From the NCBI GenBank assembly GCA_009917445.1, contig QZEE01000011.1:1-64000 (forward strand): a DNA stretch of 64,000 nucleotides. Direction: 5' to 3'. Under the pieces are notes generated by a model. The model saw nothing but the letters and a program-made list of their open reading frames with translations, was not told the origin of the DNA and did not search any database. This document shows, piece after piece, positions 8,216 to 16,239 of the stretch (position 1 is its first letter; the number at the start of each line of letters is the position of its first letter). Both the position numbers and the translations under genes were made by a program. This DNA is from a bacterium D16-76. GTDB taxonomy: Bacteria > Bacillota > Clostridia > Oscillospirales > Acutalibacteraceae.

Positions 8216-10612
8216 TTATCCCTCTTCCCCAGCTTCCCCCGCCGCCTGCAGCAGCCGCAGCAAAAGGGCCCCCAGCCCCACATTATACCCGCTGCACGCA
8301 TAGAGCCCCCGCCCTCCCGCATCGGCCAAAAGCACCAAGGGCAGGCGTTCCGGGTCTACAAAAAGCTGGCGTGAAAGGCCCGGCAGCTCCGAAAAATCCC
8401 CCTGCCAAAGCCGGGCGCCAGGCAAAGCCCCAAGCAGCCTGCCCAGGGCCGGGTCGCCGCCTTTCCCCTCCGGCGTCAGCAAATACAGGGCGCAGGCCTC
8501 CCCCTGGGCGCTAAGCCCAGACGCAGCCTCCCGCAGCTCCAGCAAAAGGTGCTCCGTAGGCTCCCGCCCCGGCTCCAGCCAGCAAAGGAGGCTGTAAGCC
8601 GCCTGCGCCAGCACCGAAGCGCTGGCCTGAGCCTCCCCCCCAGGCATCCCCAGAGAGAACGGCGGCAAGGGCAGCTGCTGCAACAGCTGGGCCCCGGCAG
8701 CCCGTGGGAAATCCAGCAAAGCCTCGCACCCTTCCCCGCCGGCCAGCTCCAAATCCACCTGCCGGCAAAGCTGGCTGCCGTTTGGCAGGCGCACCACCGT
8801 AAACAGCCTATAAGCCCCCGGCGGCAAGGGGACAACCAGCTCCCCGCCCCCAGGCACATCCCCTGTAGAAAGGGCCTTCCACTCCCCCTCCTGCCAGCGG
8901 GACAGGGTGTAGTCCTGCCCGCAAAGGCCCCCCCGGCCCTGGGGCGCCCGCAGCCGCAGGCTGGCCGGCAAATCCCCCCCGGCCCGCCGGAACCCGCCGT
9001 CCTGCCAGTATTCCGGCTCGCCGTCCAAGGCCGAGAGCCTGGCCGGCACGCCCATCTGCCTGCATAGCGCGCAAAAGAGCACCCGCCGGCCCGATTCCCC
9101 CACCGCCCTCAGCTTCAAAGCCGACCGTGGGCTCTGGGGCAAAGCCTCATAACCCCGCAAAGGGGCAAAGTGTGCCTCTATCCAAGCGGGAAGCAGCCCC
9201 GGGTCCCCCACCCCCAGGGCCCCGCCCCGCCAAGGCCGCAAGGGCTCCAGGCCTATACGGGGGCTCAGCAGATCCCGCAAAAAGACCTCTTCCGGGAACT
9301 GCCCCTCCCAGGCCAGGGCCCTGCCACAGTCCTCCACGACCTGCGGGTCTAGGCCATCCGCCCTGTCCTTTTCCGTGACTTGGCCCGCCACCTGGGCATA
9401 AATCCCCCCCGCTTCTTTCCCAGGGCCCGCAAAGGCCGCTTGCCAGGCCGCCCGCTTTTCCTCGGCCTCTTCCAGTACCCTAGCCCTCTGGGCCTTCTGC
9501 CCCGGGGTAAGGGCCGGCGGGAACCTCTCCGGCGGAGCCGGTGCCGTAAAGGTAAAAGCCCCCGGCCCGGCCCCCTCCTTCAAAACCAGATGGGCCCCCG
9601 CCCTGGTGTCCCACAAAGCCTCCGCAAAAAAGCCATCCCCCTCGGCCGTGACATGCACACTGCCCAGCCCCAGCCGCAGGCGGGCTGCCCCCGCCCCATC
9701 GGCTGTGCGGTGGGCAATAGGCCTCAGCCCCGCCATATTCATAACCGAGAAAACCACCCTCGCCCCCGGCTCCGTTGTGACCGTGCACACCTGTACCGGC
9801 GCATACCGTGCCGTCAAGGCCTCATAGGCCACGCCCCCGCGCACGTCCAGGTCCACCGGGTCCACCCCCGGGAAAAGCCAAGCCGGGGCCGGCAGGCCCC
9901 CCACAAAGCTTCGGGTATGGATAAGCATAGCCCGGGCCGCCGCCCCCGTAAACCATCCCCGGTCCAATTCCGGCTCCGGCTCGCAGGCCCCCAGGTACCG
10001 CCATGCCTCCCCGTCCCAGGCCTCCACCCAGGCGTGGTTGTCGTCACAGTGGCTCCACCAGGGGGCGTACACCTGCCTGGCGCAAATGCCCACGCTGCGC
10101 AGGGCCGTCACCGTAAAGGTCGATTCCTCCCCGCAGCGCCCCCACCCCCGGCGGTAAATGGCCAGCGGGGAAGACGTGCGGTCGTCCGTAGACCGGTAGG
10201 TAACATGCTGGGCGCACCACCGGTTGACTTCCAAAATAGCCTCCCCCAAAGCCAGCCCCCTCACAAGGGGCTCAAGCTCCCGGCAAAAAAGCCCCCGGCA
10301 GTCCGCCAGCTCTTCGGTGTTGATACGCGGGCACAGCACCCCCCGCAAAAACAGCGGCTCAGGCAGGGCCGCGCACCAGGGGAAAGCCTCCCGCACATAG
10401 CGGGCGTGGCGGGCAAACCCTACAAACAGGCTGGCCGGGTACTCGCCCAAATCCGACAAAGGCAGCGCCCCCAAAATATAGCGCAAAAGGGCCCCGTCCT
10501 CCCCAGCCGCCGCGATCTCCCGTTCCCAAACATCCCCCCAGCCCCCCAGGGCTTCCCGGCGCGCCTTCCACAGCGCCTCCGCATACGCGGTAAAAGCAGG
10601 GGAAAGCCTCAT
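8216..10612 (-). CDS. Transglutaminase-like protein with degenerate second copy
   Basis: 798 residues, no signal peptide. The first half carries a transglutaminase core: Cys160 in GWGRCGEES, His193 in DDNHAWVEAW and an acidic residue in YLGACEPE. A sequence block before the core (FLRGVLCPRINTEEL, residues 88-102) is repeated in the second half (FLRDLLSPRIGLEPL), followed by GRRVLFCALCRQMGVPARL, which aligns to the first core but appears to have lost the cysteine. The end (LVLLADAGGRGLYACSGYN) could be thioredoxin-like. The start overlaps the fucosidase stop by four bases, suggesting coupled expression. Function is unknown; peptide or glycopeptide processing is one possibility. Confidence 0.75.
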   Translation of the reverse strand: MRLSPAFTAYAEALWKARREALGGWGDVWEREIAAAGEDGALLRYILGALPLSDLGEYPASLFVGFARHARYVREAFPWCAALPEPLFLRGVLCPRINTEELADCRGLFCRELEPLVRGLALGEAILEVNRWCAQHVTYRSTDDRTSSPLAIYRRGWGRCGEESTFTVTALRSVGICARQVYAPWWSHCDDNHAWVEAWDGEAWRYLGACEPEPELDRGWFTGAAARAMLIHTRSFVGGLPAPAWLFPGVDPVDLDVRGGVAYEALTARYAPVQVCTVTTEPGARVVFSVMNMAGLRPIAHRTADGAGAARLRLGLGSVHVTAEGDGFFAEALWDTRAGAHLVLKEGAGPGAFTFTAPAPPERFPPALTPGQKAQRARVLEEAEEKRAAWQAAFAGPGKEAGGIYAQVAGQVTEKDRADGLDPQVVEDCGRALAWEGQFPEEVFLRDLLSPRIGLEPLRPWRGGALGVGDPGLLPAWIEAHFAPLRGYEALPQSPRSALKLRAVGESGRRVLFCALCRQMGVPARLSALDGEPEYWQDGGFRRAGGDLPASLRLRAPQGRGGLCGQDYTLSRWQEGEWKALSTGDVPGGGELVVPLPPGAYRLFTVVRLPNGSQLCRQVDLELAGGEGCEALLDFPRAAGAQLLQQLPLPPFSLGMPGGEAQASASVLAQAAYSLLCWLEPGREPTEHLLLELREAASGLSAQGEACALYLLTPEGKGGDPALGRLLGALPGARLWQGDFSELPGLSRQLFVDPERLPLVLLADAGGRGLYACSGYNVGLGALLLRLLQAAGEAGEEG

Positions 10613-11925
10613 TTCAGCTGCACCTTCAGCACCGTGTCCACCGGGTCCGGCAAAACAGGGTCCGGCCCCAAATCCGCAAAGACAATATCCGGGTAAGGCC
10701 CCTGCACCCAGCTGTTGGCAAAGGGCACCTCCGCCCCAGTAGCCAGGCTGCGGATGTACTGCACCTCATCCTTTTTCACACCCATCAAAGGCATAGGCCC
10801 AATGGTATTCTCAAACAGATGGTAATAAAGGGTATCCCCCTTGCGGGTGATCCGGCCCGTGTCGGGCTTCTCCATGCCGGCCTTGCCGCAGCCATAAATG
10901 CTCTCGCTGTTCTTGTCCATCCAAGCGCCAATCTCCCCCAAAATCTCCATAGATTCCGGCGGGATGTTCCCCTTGGCATCCGGCCCCACGTTCAGCAGCA
11001 GGTTGCCGCCCTTGCTAACGCACTCCACCAGCTTCTTGATCAGCATAGAGGCAGGCTTAAAGAATCGGTCATTCTCACAGTATCCCCAGTTGTTGTTCAT
11101 GGTCACGCAGGCCTCCCAGGCCATGTCGTTGCCTTCCTTGTCCTGTATGCCGTTGGGGGGTATAATCTGTTCCGGGCTCACAAAATCCCCATGGTAAGGC
11201 TTGGGGTCGCACTCCCACAAAGAACCAAAGCCGTCGCCGCTGACCTCCAGCCGGTTGTCAATAATGACCTCCGGCTGCAGCTCCCGCACCATGTTTACCA
11301 GCTCCGTGGCCTTCCACTTCTCGCCCCGCATAACGTTATACTTGTCCTCATAAGAGAAGTCAAACCACAAAATATCCAGCTTGCCATAATTGGTGCACAG
11401 CTCCCGCACCTGGTTGTGCATGTAGGTCAGGTAGTTGTCAAAATTGCGCCCCTCGTTTTGATATTCCTCGTTAAAGCGCATAGGGTGGTTGCGGTCCCCA
11501 TAATGGGGGTAGTCCTCATGCACCCAGTCCAGCAAAGAGAAATACAGCCCGACCTTCAACCCCTCGGCCCGGCCCGCCTCCAAAAACTCCCGCACCAAGT
11601 CCCGGCCGCACTTGGTGTTGGTAGACTTAAAATCCGTATACTGGCTGTCAAACAGGCAGAAGCCGTCGTGGTGCTTAGACGTAAGCACCATATACTGCAT
11701 GCCCGCCGCCTTGGCGGCCTTGGCCCACTTGCGGGGGTCATAGTCCACCGGGTCAAACTCCTCAAAATAAGGCATGTAGTCCTCTTTCTTAATCTCCTCG
11801 ACGCTGCGCACCCACTCGCCCCGGGCCGGTATGGCGTAAAGCCCCCAGTGGATGAACATGCCGAAACGGGCCTGGGTGTACCAGGCCATGCGCTTCTCAT
11901 ACTCCGCGCGGTCAAATTGATACAT
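10609..11925 (-). CDS. Alpha-L-fucosidase (GH29)
   Basis: 438 residues from the ATG at 11925, where AAGGAGGAGC sits just upstream; the longer upstream open frame reads through a dispersed repeat and is rejected. The N-terminus (WYTQARFGMFIHWGLYAIPARGEW) and YMVLTSKHHDGFCLFDS are classic GH29 blocks. The nucleophile Asp is expected in LDILWFDFSYEDK. No signal peptide is visible, so it likely acts in the cytoplasm on imported fucosylated oligosaccharides or glycopeptides, as expected of a gut glycan user. It is coupled to the downstream transglutaminase-like gene. Confidence 0.93.
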   Translation of the reverse strand: MYQFDRAEYEKRMAWYTQARFGMFIHWGLYAIPARGEWVRSVEEIKKEDYMPYFEEFDPVDYDPRKWAKAAKAAGMQYMVLTSKHHDGFCLFDSQYTDFKSTNTKCGRDLVREFLEAGRAEGLKVGLYFSLLDWVHEDYPHYGDRNHPMRFNEEYQNEGRNFDNYLTYMHNQVRELCTNYGKLDILWFDFSYEDKYNVMRGEKWKATELVNMVRELQPEVIIDNRLEVSGDGFGSLWECDPKPYHGDFVSPEQIIPPNGIQDKEGNDMAWEACVTMNNNWGYCENDRFFKPASMLIKKLVECVSKGGNLLLNVGPDAKGNIPPESMEILGEIGAWMDKNSESIYGCGKAGMEKPDTGRITRKGDTLYYHLFENTIGPMPLMGVKKDEVQYIRSLATGAEVPFANSWVQGPYPDIVFADLGPDPVLPDPVDTVLKVQLK

Positions 11926-12007
11926 TTTTCGCTCCTCCTTTTCGATGCCTCCCGCCCCACGCCGGGGCAGGCCATATGCTTGCAGACATTCTATTATTTG
12001 TAAAAAA

Positions 12008-12100
12008 GAAATAATAGAAAAGATAGCCGTGTATTCCCCTGCCTGCAGGGCGGAGGGATACACCCCATTTCCTACCATTGTGTGCAGAAGTAATAGCATA
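12008..12100 (+). repeat. Dispersed structured repeat A, copy 1
   Basis: This 93-base element recurs at 50200-50296 with about four of five bases identical. It has a central hairpin (GTGTATTCCCCTGCC with its near-complement) flanked by outer arms (GAAATAATAGAAAA and CATTTCCTACCATTG). It fills much of the 370-base gap upstream of the fucosidase gene, where nothing else codes. It could be a non-autonomous mobile repeat or an RNA-processing element. Confidence 0.75.
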
Positions 12101-12297
12101 AACCTGCTCAGAGTTTTCCGGCGCCCTTGTACAACAAAGGGCGGCTGCCCCGCAGGAAAGGGAACCCCCGCATGCCCGCTTGCGGACATTATAGCACAGC
12201 CAGGCCGGTTTGGGAAGCCGCCCCACACAAAAAAGCGCCGCAAGCCCTCTTGCCGAGCCCGCGGCGCACCCTCATGCTTTTATCACGCTTCCCCCAC

Positions 12298-12663
12298 TCA
12301 CCACCAAACCAAATAAAAAACCACGCTGGCCGCCAGGTTTACCACCCCCGCCCCTATGCAGAAACAGGGGAACCCCATCGCTTTACCCGCCCAAGGCGCC
12401 TGCTTGGGTTCCTTTTCCATGGCAATATCCAGGTTCACGTTGGACAGGGCAGAGCCCGGCGGGCCGCCCGAAAACCGGGCCGAGCGGCCCGCCGGCAAAA
12501 GCAGCAGCAGCCCCGCAACCAACAGCCCAAGGCCCAGGAAAAAGCAGCCGTCCAGCAAAGAGAAGGGCAGCACACGCCCTACCCCGCACAACAGCCATAA
12601 GGCCGCCAAAAGCACCATGCCCCCCAGCGCGCCAAGGCCCATATGTTTCCACAATGGTTTCAT
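12298..12663 (-). CDS. Small membrane protein, paralogue of the next gene
   Basis: 121 residues with three hydrophobic segments (near residues 10-28, 42-58 and 95-118). It begins MKPLWKHMGLGALGGMVLL and shares MKPxxKxMGxGAxGG, then FFLGLxLxxxGxLxLL, and a C-terminal CxGAGxxNL with the gene at 12720-13031, so the two are tandem paralogues. The fold resembles small DUF3899-type membrane proteins, but I cannot assign a family firmly. The leader contains a repeated ribosome-binding site (see the repeat at 12663-12718). Function unknown. Confidence 0.6.
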   Translation of the reverse strand: MKPLWKHMGLGALGGMVLLAALWLLCGVGRVLPFSLLDGCFFLGLGLLVAGLLLLLPAGRSARFSGGPPGSALSNVNLDIAMEKEPKQAPWAGKAMGFPCFCIGAGVVNLAASVVFYLVWW

Positions 12664-12718
12664 ATAGATTTTACCTCCTGTTTATAGATTTTACCTCCTG
12701 TTTATAGATTTTACCTCT
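12663..12718 (-). repeat. Tandem 20-bp repeats each carrying a ribosome-binding site
   Basis: On the minus strand the unit AACAGGAGGTAAAATCTATA is present almost three times in a row directly before the ATG at 12663; the farthest copy is partial. Each unit contains GGAGGT, so the leader offers two or three ribosome docking sites. The copy nearest the gene has normal spacing. Confidence 0.85.
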
Positions 12719-12719
12719 C

Positions 12720-13031
12720 TTAAAACAGGAACGTAAGGCCGCAGATAACCAGGTTAAGCAGTCCCGCGCCCAAGCAGAAGTACGGGCCCTTAGACACTTC
12801 CTTCTCCTCCTTAGGGGCAGGGGCCTCCTCCTGGGGTCCGCCGCGCACATACTTGCCCTGGCGCAAAAGGAAGAGCACCCCAAAAAGGAACAGGATAAGG
12901 CCCAGGAAAAAGCTGCTGTCCTGCAAGGTCATACGGAGGAAATGGGCCACGTCGCCCAAAATCCAGAAAATCAATAAAAGCACCGCGCCGCCAATAGCGC
13001 CGATCCCCATAAGTTTCAGCCGGGGTTTCAT
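12720..13031 (-). CDS. Small membrane protein, paralogue of the previous gene
   Basis: 103 residues from the ATG at 13031, favoured because it aligns with the paralogue start (MKPRLKLMGIGAIGGAVLL) and has a GAGG site upstream. Two to three membrane segments flank a short charged loop (EEAPAPKEEKEVSKG). The C-terminus YFCLGAGLLNLVICGLTFLF matches the paralogue. It is the first gene of the pair and is served by the consensus promoter at 13085-13113. Function unknown. Confidence 0.65.
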   Translation of the reverse strand: MKPRLKLMGIGAIGGAVLLLIFWILGDVAHFLRMTLQDSSFFLGLILFLFGVLFLLRQGKYVRGGPQEEAPAPKEEKEVSKGPYFCLGAGLLNLVICGLTFLF

Positions 13032-13084
13032 GTTAAGCCTCCTCGCGAGGTAAGGCAGGGCCTTATCCCCAATTTTATACTCAA

Positions 13085-13113
13085 AGTATACCAACTTTTA
13101 GTAACATTGTCAA
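13085..13113 (-). promoter_or_regulatory. Sigma-A promoter for the paired membrane-protein genes
   Basis: On the minus strand TTGACA (13113-13108) and TATACT (13090-13085) are separated by exactly 17 bases, 54 bases upstream of the ATG at 13031. This also places the edge of the chromosomal block close to 13115. Confidence 0.85.
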
Positions 13114-13169
13114 GGATACAACCCTCATGGAAAGGACCTGCTTACCAAAAAAAGAAAAAATAATTACTG

Positions 13170-13451
13170 ATGAACAAAGTACCCATTCCTATTCTTTCCC
13201 CTAACCCCTCCCCTATGGAGCAGGAAGCCGCTTCGCCGACGGAACGGAAACAAAAGGAAGCGGACACACAGAGCGCATATGAGATTTACCGGGAGATCAT
13301 CAAGGATAATACCGGCTATGACATTCTCATGCAGGATATCCTCCGCCGTCCATTTCACAAGGGCCTTGCCATCGTCCATCGTATTCTTAAAATACCACTC
13401 AACGATGGTCAGATCCTCTTTGTGAAAATACTACTTGATGTCCCATACTAA
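13170..13451 (+). pseudogene. Remnant resembling the C-terminal part of an ICE replication-initiator (DUF6017-like)
   Basis: The first part (PIPILSPNPSPMEQEAA and SAYEIYREIIKDNTGYDILM) resembles the linker and DUF6017 end of clostridial ICE HTH proteins such as the one begun at 1-262. After about residue 57 the sequence no longer looks like that family, and the downstream DNA to 13897 is AT-rich with no supported gene. I read it as the eroded left edge of the mobile block. Assignment is from memory of the family and is tentative. Confidence 0.45.
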
Positions 13452-13897
13452 TGCTCATGTACGGTAAAGAAGCAAGCAACCGAAAACAAGAGATAGACCG
13501 CCAGCACCACACTATTCCGAACCAAAGACCAAAAGACAAGCATTGTGGAAATGTGCATAACAGGCTATGGAATCATGGATAACTCTATTCACAGTACATG
13601 GAAAAGCTAAAGAGCAGCTTTCCCACGTCCTGCAAACAGAGCTACCCACAATTCCATAAGACAGCCAGTTATACACATTCCCACAATGCCGACTACTACG
13701 GAATCTCTCTCATACTCATACCTATATCTTCCAAGAGATATTTTTCCTTAATTTTATTGAATGTATGTTATGTTGGATTGTATTTCAAAAAGATTGGTGT
13801 AAAATGTTTTTTATGAAGTTTGGACAAATATGAGCACAAAAAATCGGGCAAATGATTTTTAAAAATTGTAATCTATAAATGCAGAGGAGGTAACAGA
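13452..13897. other. AT-rich stretch without a supported gene
   Basis: Base composition drops sharply relative to the chromosome to the left. Short open frames exist but none has a ribosome site or recognisable motif. It holds weak promoter-like AT sequences upstream of the AraC-type gene. Confidence 0.6.
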
Positions 13898-14761
13898 ATG
13901 GAATGGAGTGAAAGTATCAGTAAAGCCATCAACTATATTGAAAGTCATATCACAGAAGAATTGACGATTGCGGATATTGCAAAACACGCAATAATCTCAC
14001 CGTATTATTTTCAAAAAGGTTTTTCTATGCTTTGTGGTTTTACAGTTGGAGAATACATCAAAAAGCGTAGACTAACGCTTGCCGGAAGTGAACTTATTTC
14101 TACCGATAGAAAAATAATTGATATCGCGCTAAGATATGGATATGATTCGCCGGATAGTTTTACAAAAGCATTTCTTCGTTTTCACGGTGTTACTCCTACT
14201 GCCATACGCAAGGGGGAGGCAATGATAAAGTCATTTGCCCCTCTAAAAATAAAATTAGTTTTAACAGGAGGTTATACTATGGATTACAAAATTGTTCAAA
14301 AAGCCCCATTTACCGTAGTAGGAGTATCAGCGACATTCAGATATGAAACCGCCGATAATGATATTCCTAAATTCTGGGAGGAATTTAACCAGTCAGGAAA
14401 AAACACACTTATCGCAAGTATGTATGGAGTATCCATCGATAAAGACATGGACGGTAATGAATTTGAATATCTGATTGCCGATAATTATAATCCGCTTAAA
14501 GAAATTCCAGCGGATTTTGTTACACATCTTGTTCCCGAATATACATGGGCTATCTTTTCATGCAGAGGTGCGCTTATGGATTCTGGTTCTTTGCCGGATA
14601 TTCACAAGAAAATTTTTACAGAGTGGTTGCCCCAAAACAGGGACTATGAGATTGCAGCCGGGTATCACATCGAAATGTATAGTAACCCTATCGACTATGC
14701 AAAAGGTATAGAGGACGAAAACTATTACAGTGAGATATGGGTTCCTGTCCGTAAAAAATAG
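13898..14761 (+). CDS. AraC-family regulator with GyrI-like effector-binding domain
   Basis: 287 residues. Residues 1-105 form a two-helix-turn-helix AraC/XylS domain at the N-terminus (LTIADIAKHAIISPYYFQKG and IIDIALRYGYDSPDSFTKAF). Residues 128-287 form a GyrI/BmrR-type small-molecule domain (MDYKIVQKAPFTVVGVSATF, ending YYSEIWVPVRKK). Such proteins (Rob/TipA-like layout) sense amphipathic drugs and regulate stress genes. An AGGAGGTAACAG site precedes the ATG. The gene is AT-rich compared with the chromosome, consistent with transfer. It is followed by a hairpin terminator at 14858-14888. Confidence 0.93.
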   Translation: MEWSESISKAINYIESHITEELTIADIAKHAIISPYYFQKGFSMLCGFTVGEYIKKRRLTLAGSELISTDRKIIDIALRYGYDSPDSFTKAFLRFHGVTPTAIRKGEAMIKSFAPLKIKLVLTGGYTMDYKIVQKAPFTVVGVSATFRYETADNDIPKFWEEFNQSGKNTLIASMYGVSIDKDMDGNEFEYLIADNYNPLKEIPADFVTHLVPEYTWAIFSCRGALMDSGSLPDIHKKIFTEWLPQNRDYEIAAGYHIEMYSNPIDYAKGIEDENYYSEIWVPVRKK

Positions 14762-14789
14762 AATCGCATAGAAGCATAAGGCAAAGTTA

Positions 14790-14888
14790 GTCAATAGTCA
14801 AGATGAACGACTACGCTCACTATTGACAGCCCGCCTGTCTTTGCTGGTGGATAATCAAGGGGCGACAGCAAACAATACTGTCGCCCCT
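14790..14888 (+). terminator. Two hairpins after the AraC-family gene
   Basis: GTCAATAGT (14790-14798) pairs with ACTATTGAC (14819-14827), and AGGGGCGACAG (14858-14868) pairs perfectly with CTGTCGCCCCT (14878-14888), followed by a short T-rich run. The second is the better terminator. Confidence 0.7.
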
Positions 14889-14951
14889 CTTAATTATAAA
14901 TGCAACCATAAACTATGCACCAACCCATGTGGGAGAAAGGGGGAATTATTT

Positions 14952-15410
14952 ATGCCTTGTACGGAAGCATACAAAGAACACATCATGTATACTTTCAACG
15001 GCTATTGCAAGACCGTCATACGCTTTGCGGCTATCAACGCATGGCGTGACAGGAGCAGACGGCGGCAAAAAGAAATATCCTTTGAATACCTCACAGAAGA
15101 AAAGTTTTACCCTTTAGGTACAACAGACGAATATTTTGAAGCACCCTATGAAGAATACCCTATTACGATATGTGGTCAGACAGTTATCCTCACCAATGGG
15201 GAGCTTGCCGCCGCCCTGTTATCTCTGCCGGAGAAGAACCGGGAAATCATTTTCCTTTACTTTTTCGGGGATTATACACAACAGGAAATTGGGAAAATGT
15301 ACGGACGCTGCCGGAGTACGACCGGGTATCAAATCCGCAGGACGTTAAAACTCCTGCAAAGGGAAATGGAGGTGCTTTCGCATGGGAAATCCGAACCTCT
15401 TGCCTTATGA
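14952..15410 (+). CDS. Conjugative-element sigma-70 family factor
   Basis: 152 residues from the ATG at 14952, preceded by GGGAGAAAGGGGG. The C-terminal half has a region-4 helix-turn-helix (LPEKNREIIFLYFFGDYTQQ followed by EIGKMYGRCRSTTGYQIRRT). With its overlapping downstream partner it matches the Orf7/Orf8 pair of Tn916-like elements, which control excision and transfer genes. The element part that it would normally regulate is rearranged here. Confidence 0.88.
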   Translation: MPCTEAYKEHIMYTFNGYCKTVIRFAAINAWRDRSRRRQKEISFEYLTEEKFYPLGTTDEYFEAPYEEYPITICGQTVILTNGELAAALLSLPEKNREIIFLYFFGDYTQQEIGKMYGRCRSTTGYQIRRTLKLLQREMEVLSHGKSEPLAL

Positions 15411-15594
15411 AACGATTGTCCGGGCAACCAGCGGAGAGCCGGAAGCCGTAGACGAGGTTTTACGGCATTACAGCAAGCGCATCCGAATCGCCGCCATTGA
15501 AAACGGACATATCGACAGAGATACCGAGGACAGCATAAAACAGCGACTTGTCGCTGCCCTGTTCAAGTTCCGTTTTGATGAACAGGAAGTCTAA
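15382..15594 (+). CDS. Small helix-turn-helix protein of Tn916 Orf8 type
   Basis: 70 residues, overlapping the sigma-factor gene by 29 bases with an in-gene GGAGGTGCTTTCGC ribosome site before the ATG. YETIVRATSGEPEAVDEVLR and HYSKRIRIAAIENGHID match the conserved HTH protein that accompanies the sigma factor in Tn916-like and related clostridial elements. Likely a regulator or accessory sigma subunit. Confidence 0.88.
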   Translation: MGNPNLLPYETIVRATSGEPEAVDEVLRHYSKRIRIAAIENGHIDRDTEDSIKQRLVAALFKFRFDEQEV

Positions 15595-15674
15595 GAAGTC
15601 CTTTTGTTTTCAGGTTAAAAGGATATATAATAAAGCAATGAAAAAGTGAAAGTTGCAAAGGAAGTGAAATTGAA

Positions 15675-16112
15675 ATGTGCATGGAATGTTATATTGATGA
15701 AAACAGAATAACACCATTATTAAAGCCATTGGATTGTTTAGCAAATCACACACAATACATTTGTGGAACTTGTGGGCGGTGTATTTGTATTGAACATGAC
15801 CCTAAGCGTGGATTGCAACGGTGGAATTTCCCTTTTAAGTCATTAGGAATTGCAAAATTATATTTGCGTACTGCTGATTACAGTATGAAAAAGCCATGTG
15901 GCATTTATGAGATAAAAAGTGAAAATGGCAGACTTTCATACAAAATCTTTGCGGACAGCGAGGCTATGCAATTATATCTAAAAAACAATAGCGGAAAAAC
16001 TTGTGAAACAATGAAGCCTATTTTCATTGTTGAAGAATACAAAGAATACCCAAATACACAGGTAAGAAAATTAACGTTTGATGAAATACAGAAATATATG
16101 TCAGAGCGATAA
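15675..16112 (+). CDS. Uncharacterised Cys-rich protein
   Basis: 145 residues, unknown function. The N-terminal 45 residues contain CMEC and CGTCGRCICIEHD, a probable metal-binding knuckle, followed by a basic patch (PKRGLQRWNFPFKSLGIAK). The remainder has alternating beta-like sequence ending KLTFDEIQKYMSER. AAGGAAGTG lies ten bases before the ATG. It is AT-rich, stands alone between the Orf8-like gene and a strong terminator, and looks like cargo of the element. I do not recognise the family. Confidence 0.75.
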   Translation: MCMECYIDENRITPLLKPLDCLANHTQYICGTCGRCICIEHDPKRGLQRWNFPFKSLGIAKLYLRTADYSMKKPCGIYEIKSENGRLSYKIFADSEAMQLYLKNNSGKTCETMKPIFIVEEYKEYPNTQVRKLTFDEIQKYMSER

Positions 16113-16174
16113 ATTCCTGCTTATGGAATTATAGTCAAAAACTGAATAACCGCCATTACATAAAATGGTATAAC

Positions 16175-16210
16175 AAAACAGGAAATCAAGAAAAGGTTTC
16201 CTGTTTTTTT
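16175..16210 (+). terminator. Rho-independent terminator
   Basis: AAAACAGGAAA (16175-16185) pairs with TTTCCTGTTTT (16197-16207), 11 bases with an 11-base loop, followed by more T residues. It closes the Cys-rich gene. Confidence 0.85.
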
Positions 16211-16239
16211 CGCCCATTTTTGGCATTTTTAAAAATCGC

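Noticed and set aside
9380-10696. Long plus-strand open frame of 438 codons
   Set aside because: Proline/arginine-rich translation opposite the transglutaminase-like gene; no ribosome site and no motif. It is a GC-skew shadow.
11926-12243. N-terminal extension of alpha-fucosidase to 12243
   Set aside because: The extension reads through repeat A and lacks a ribosome site, whereas the ATG at 11925 has AAGGAGGAGC and family-like sequence.
13452-13897. Possible small gene (72 codons at 13598-13816)
   Set aside because: No ribosome site, AT-rich composition, and no protein-like pattern; counted as non-coding.
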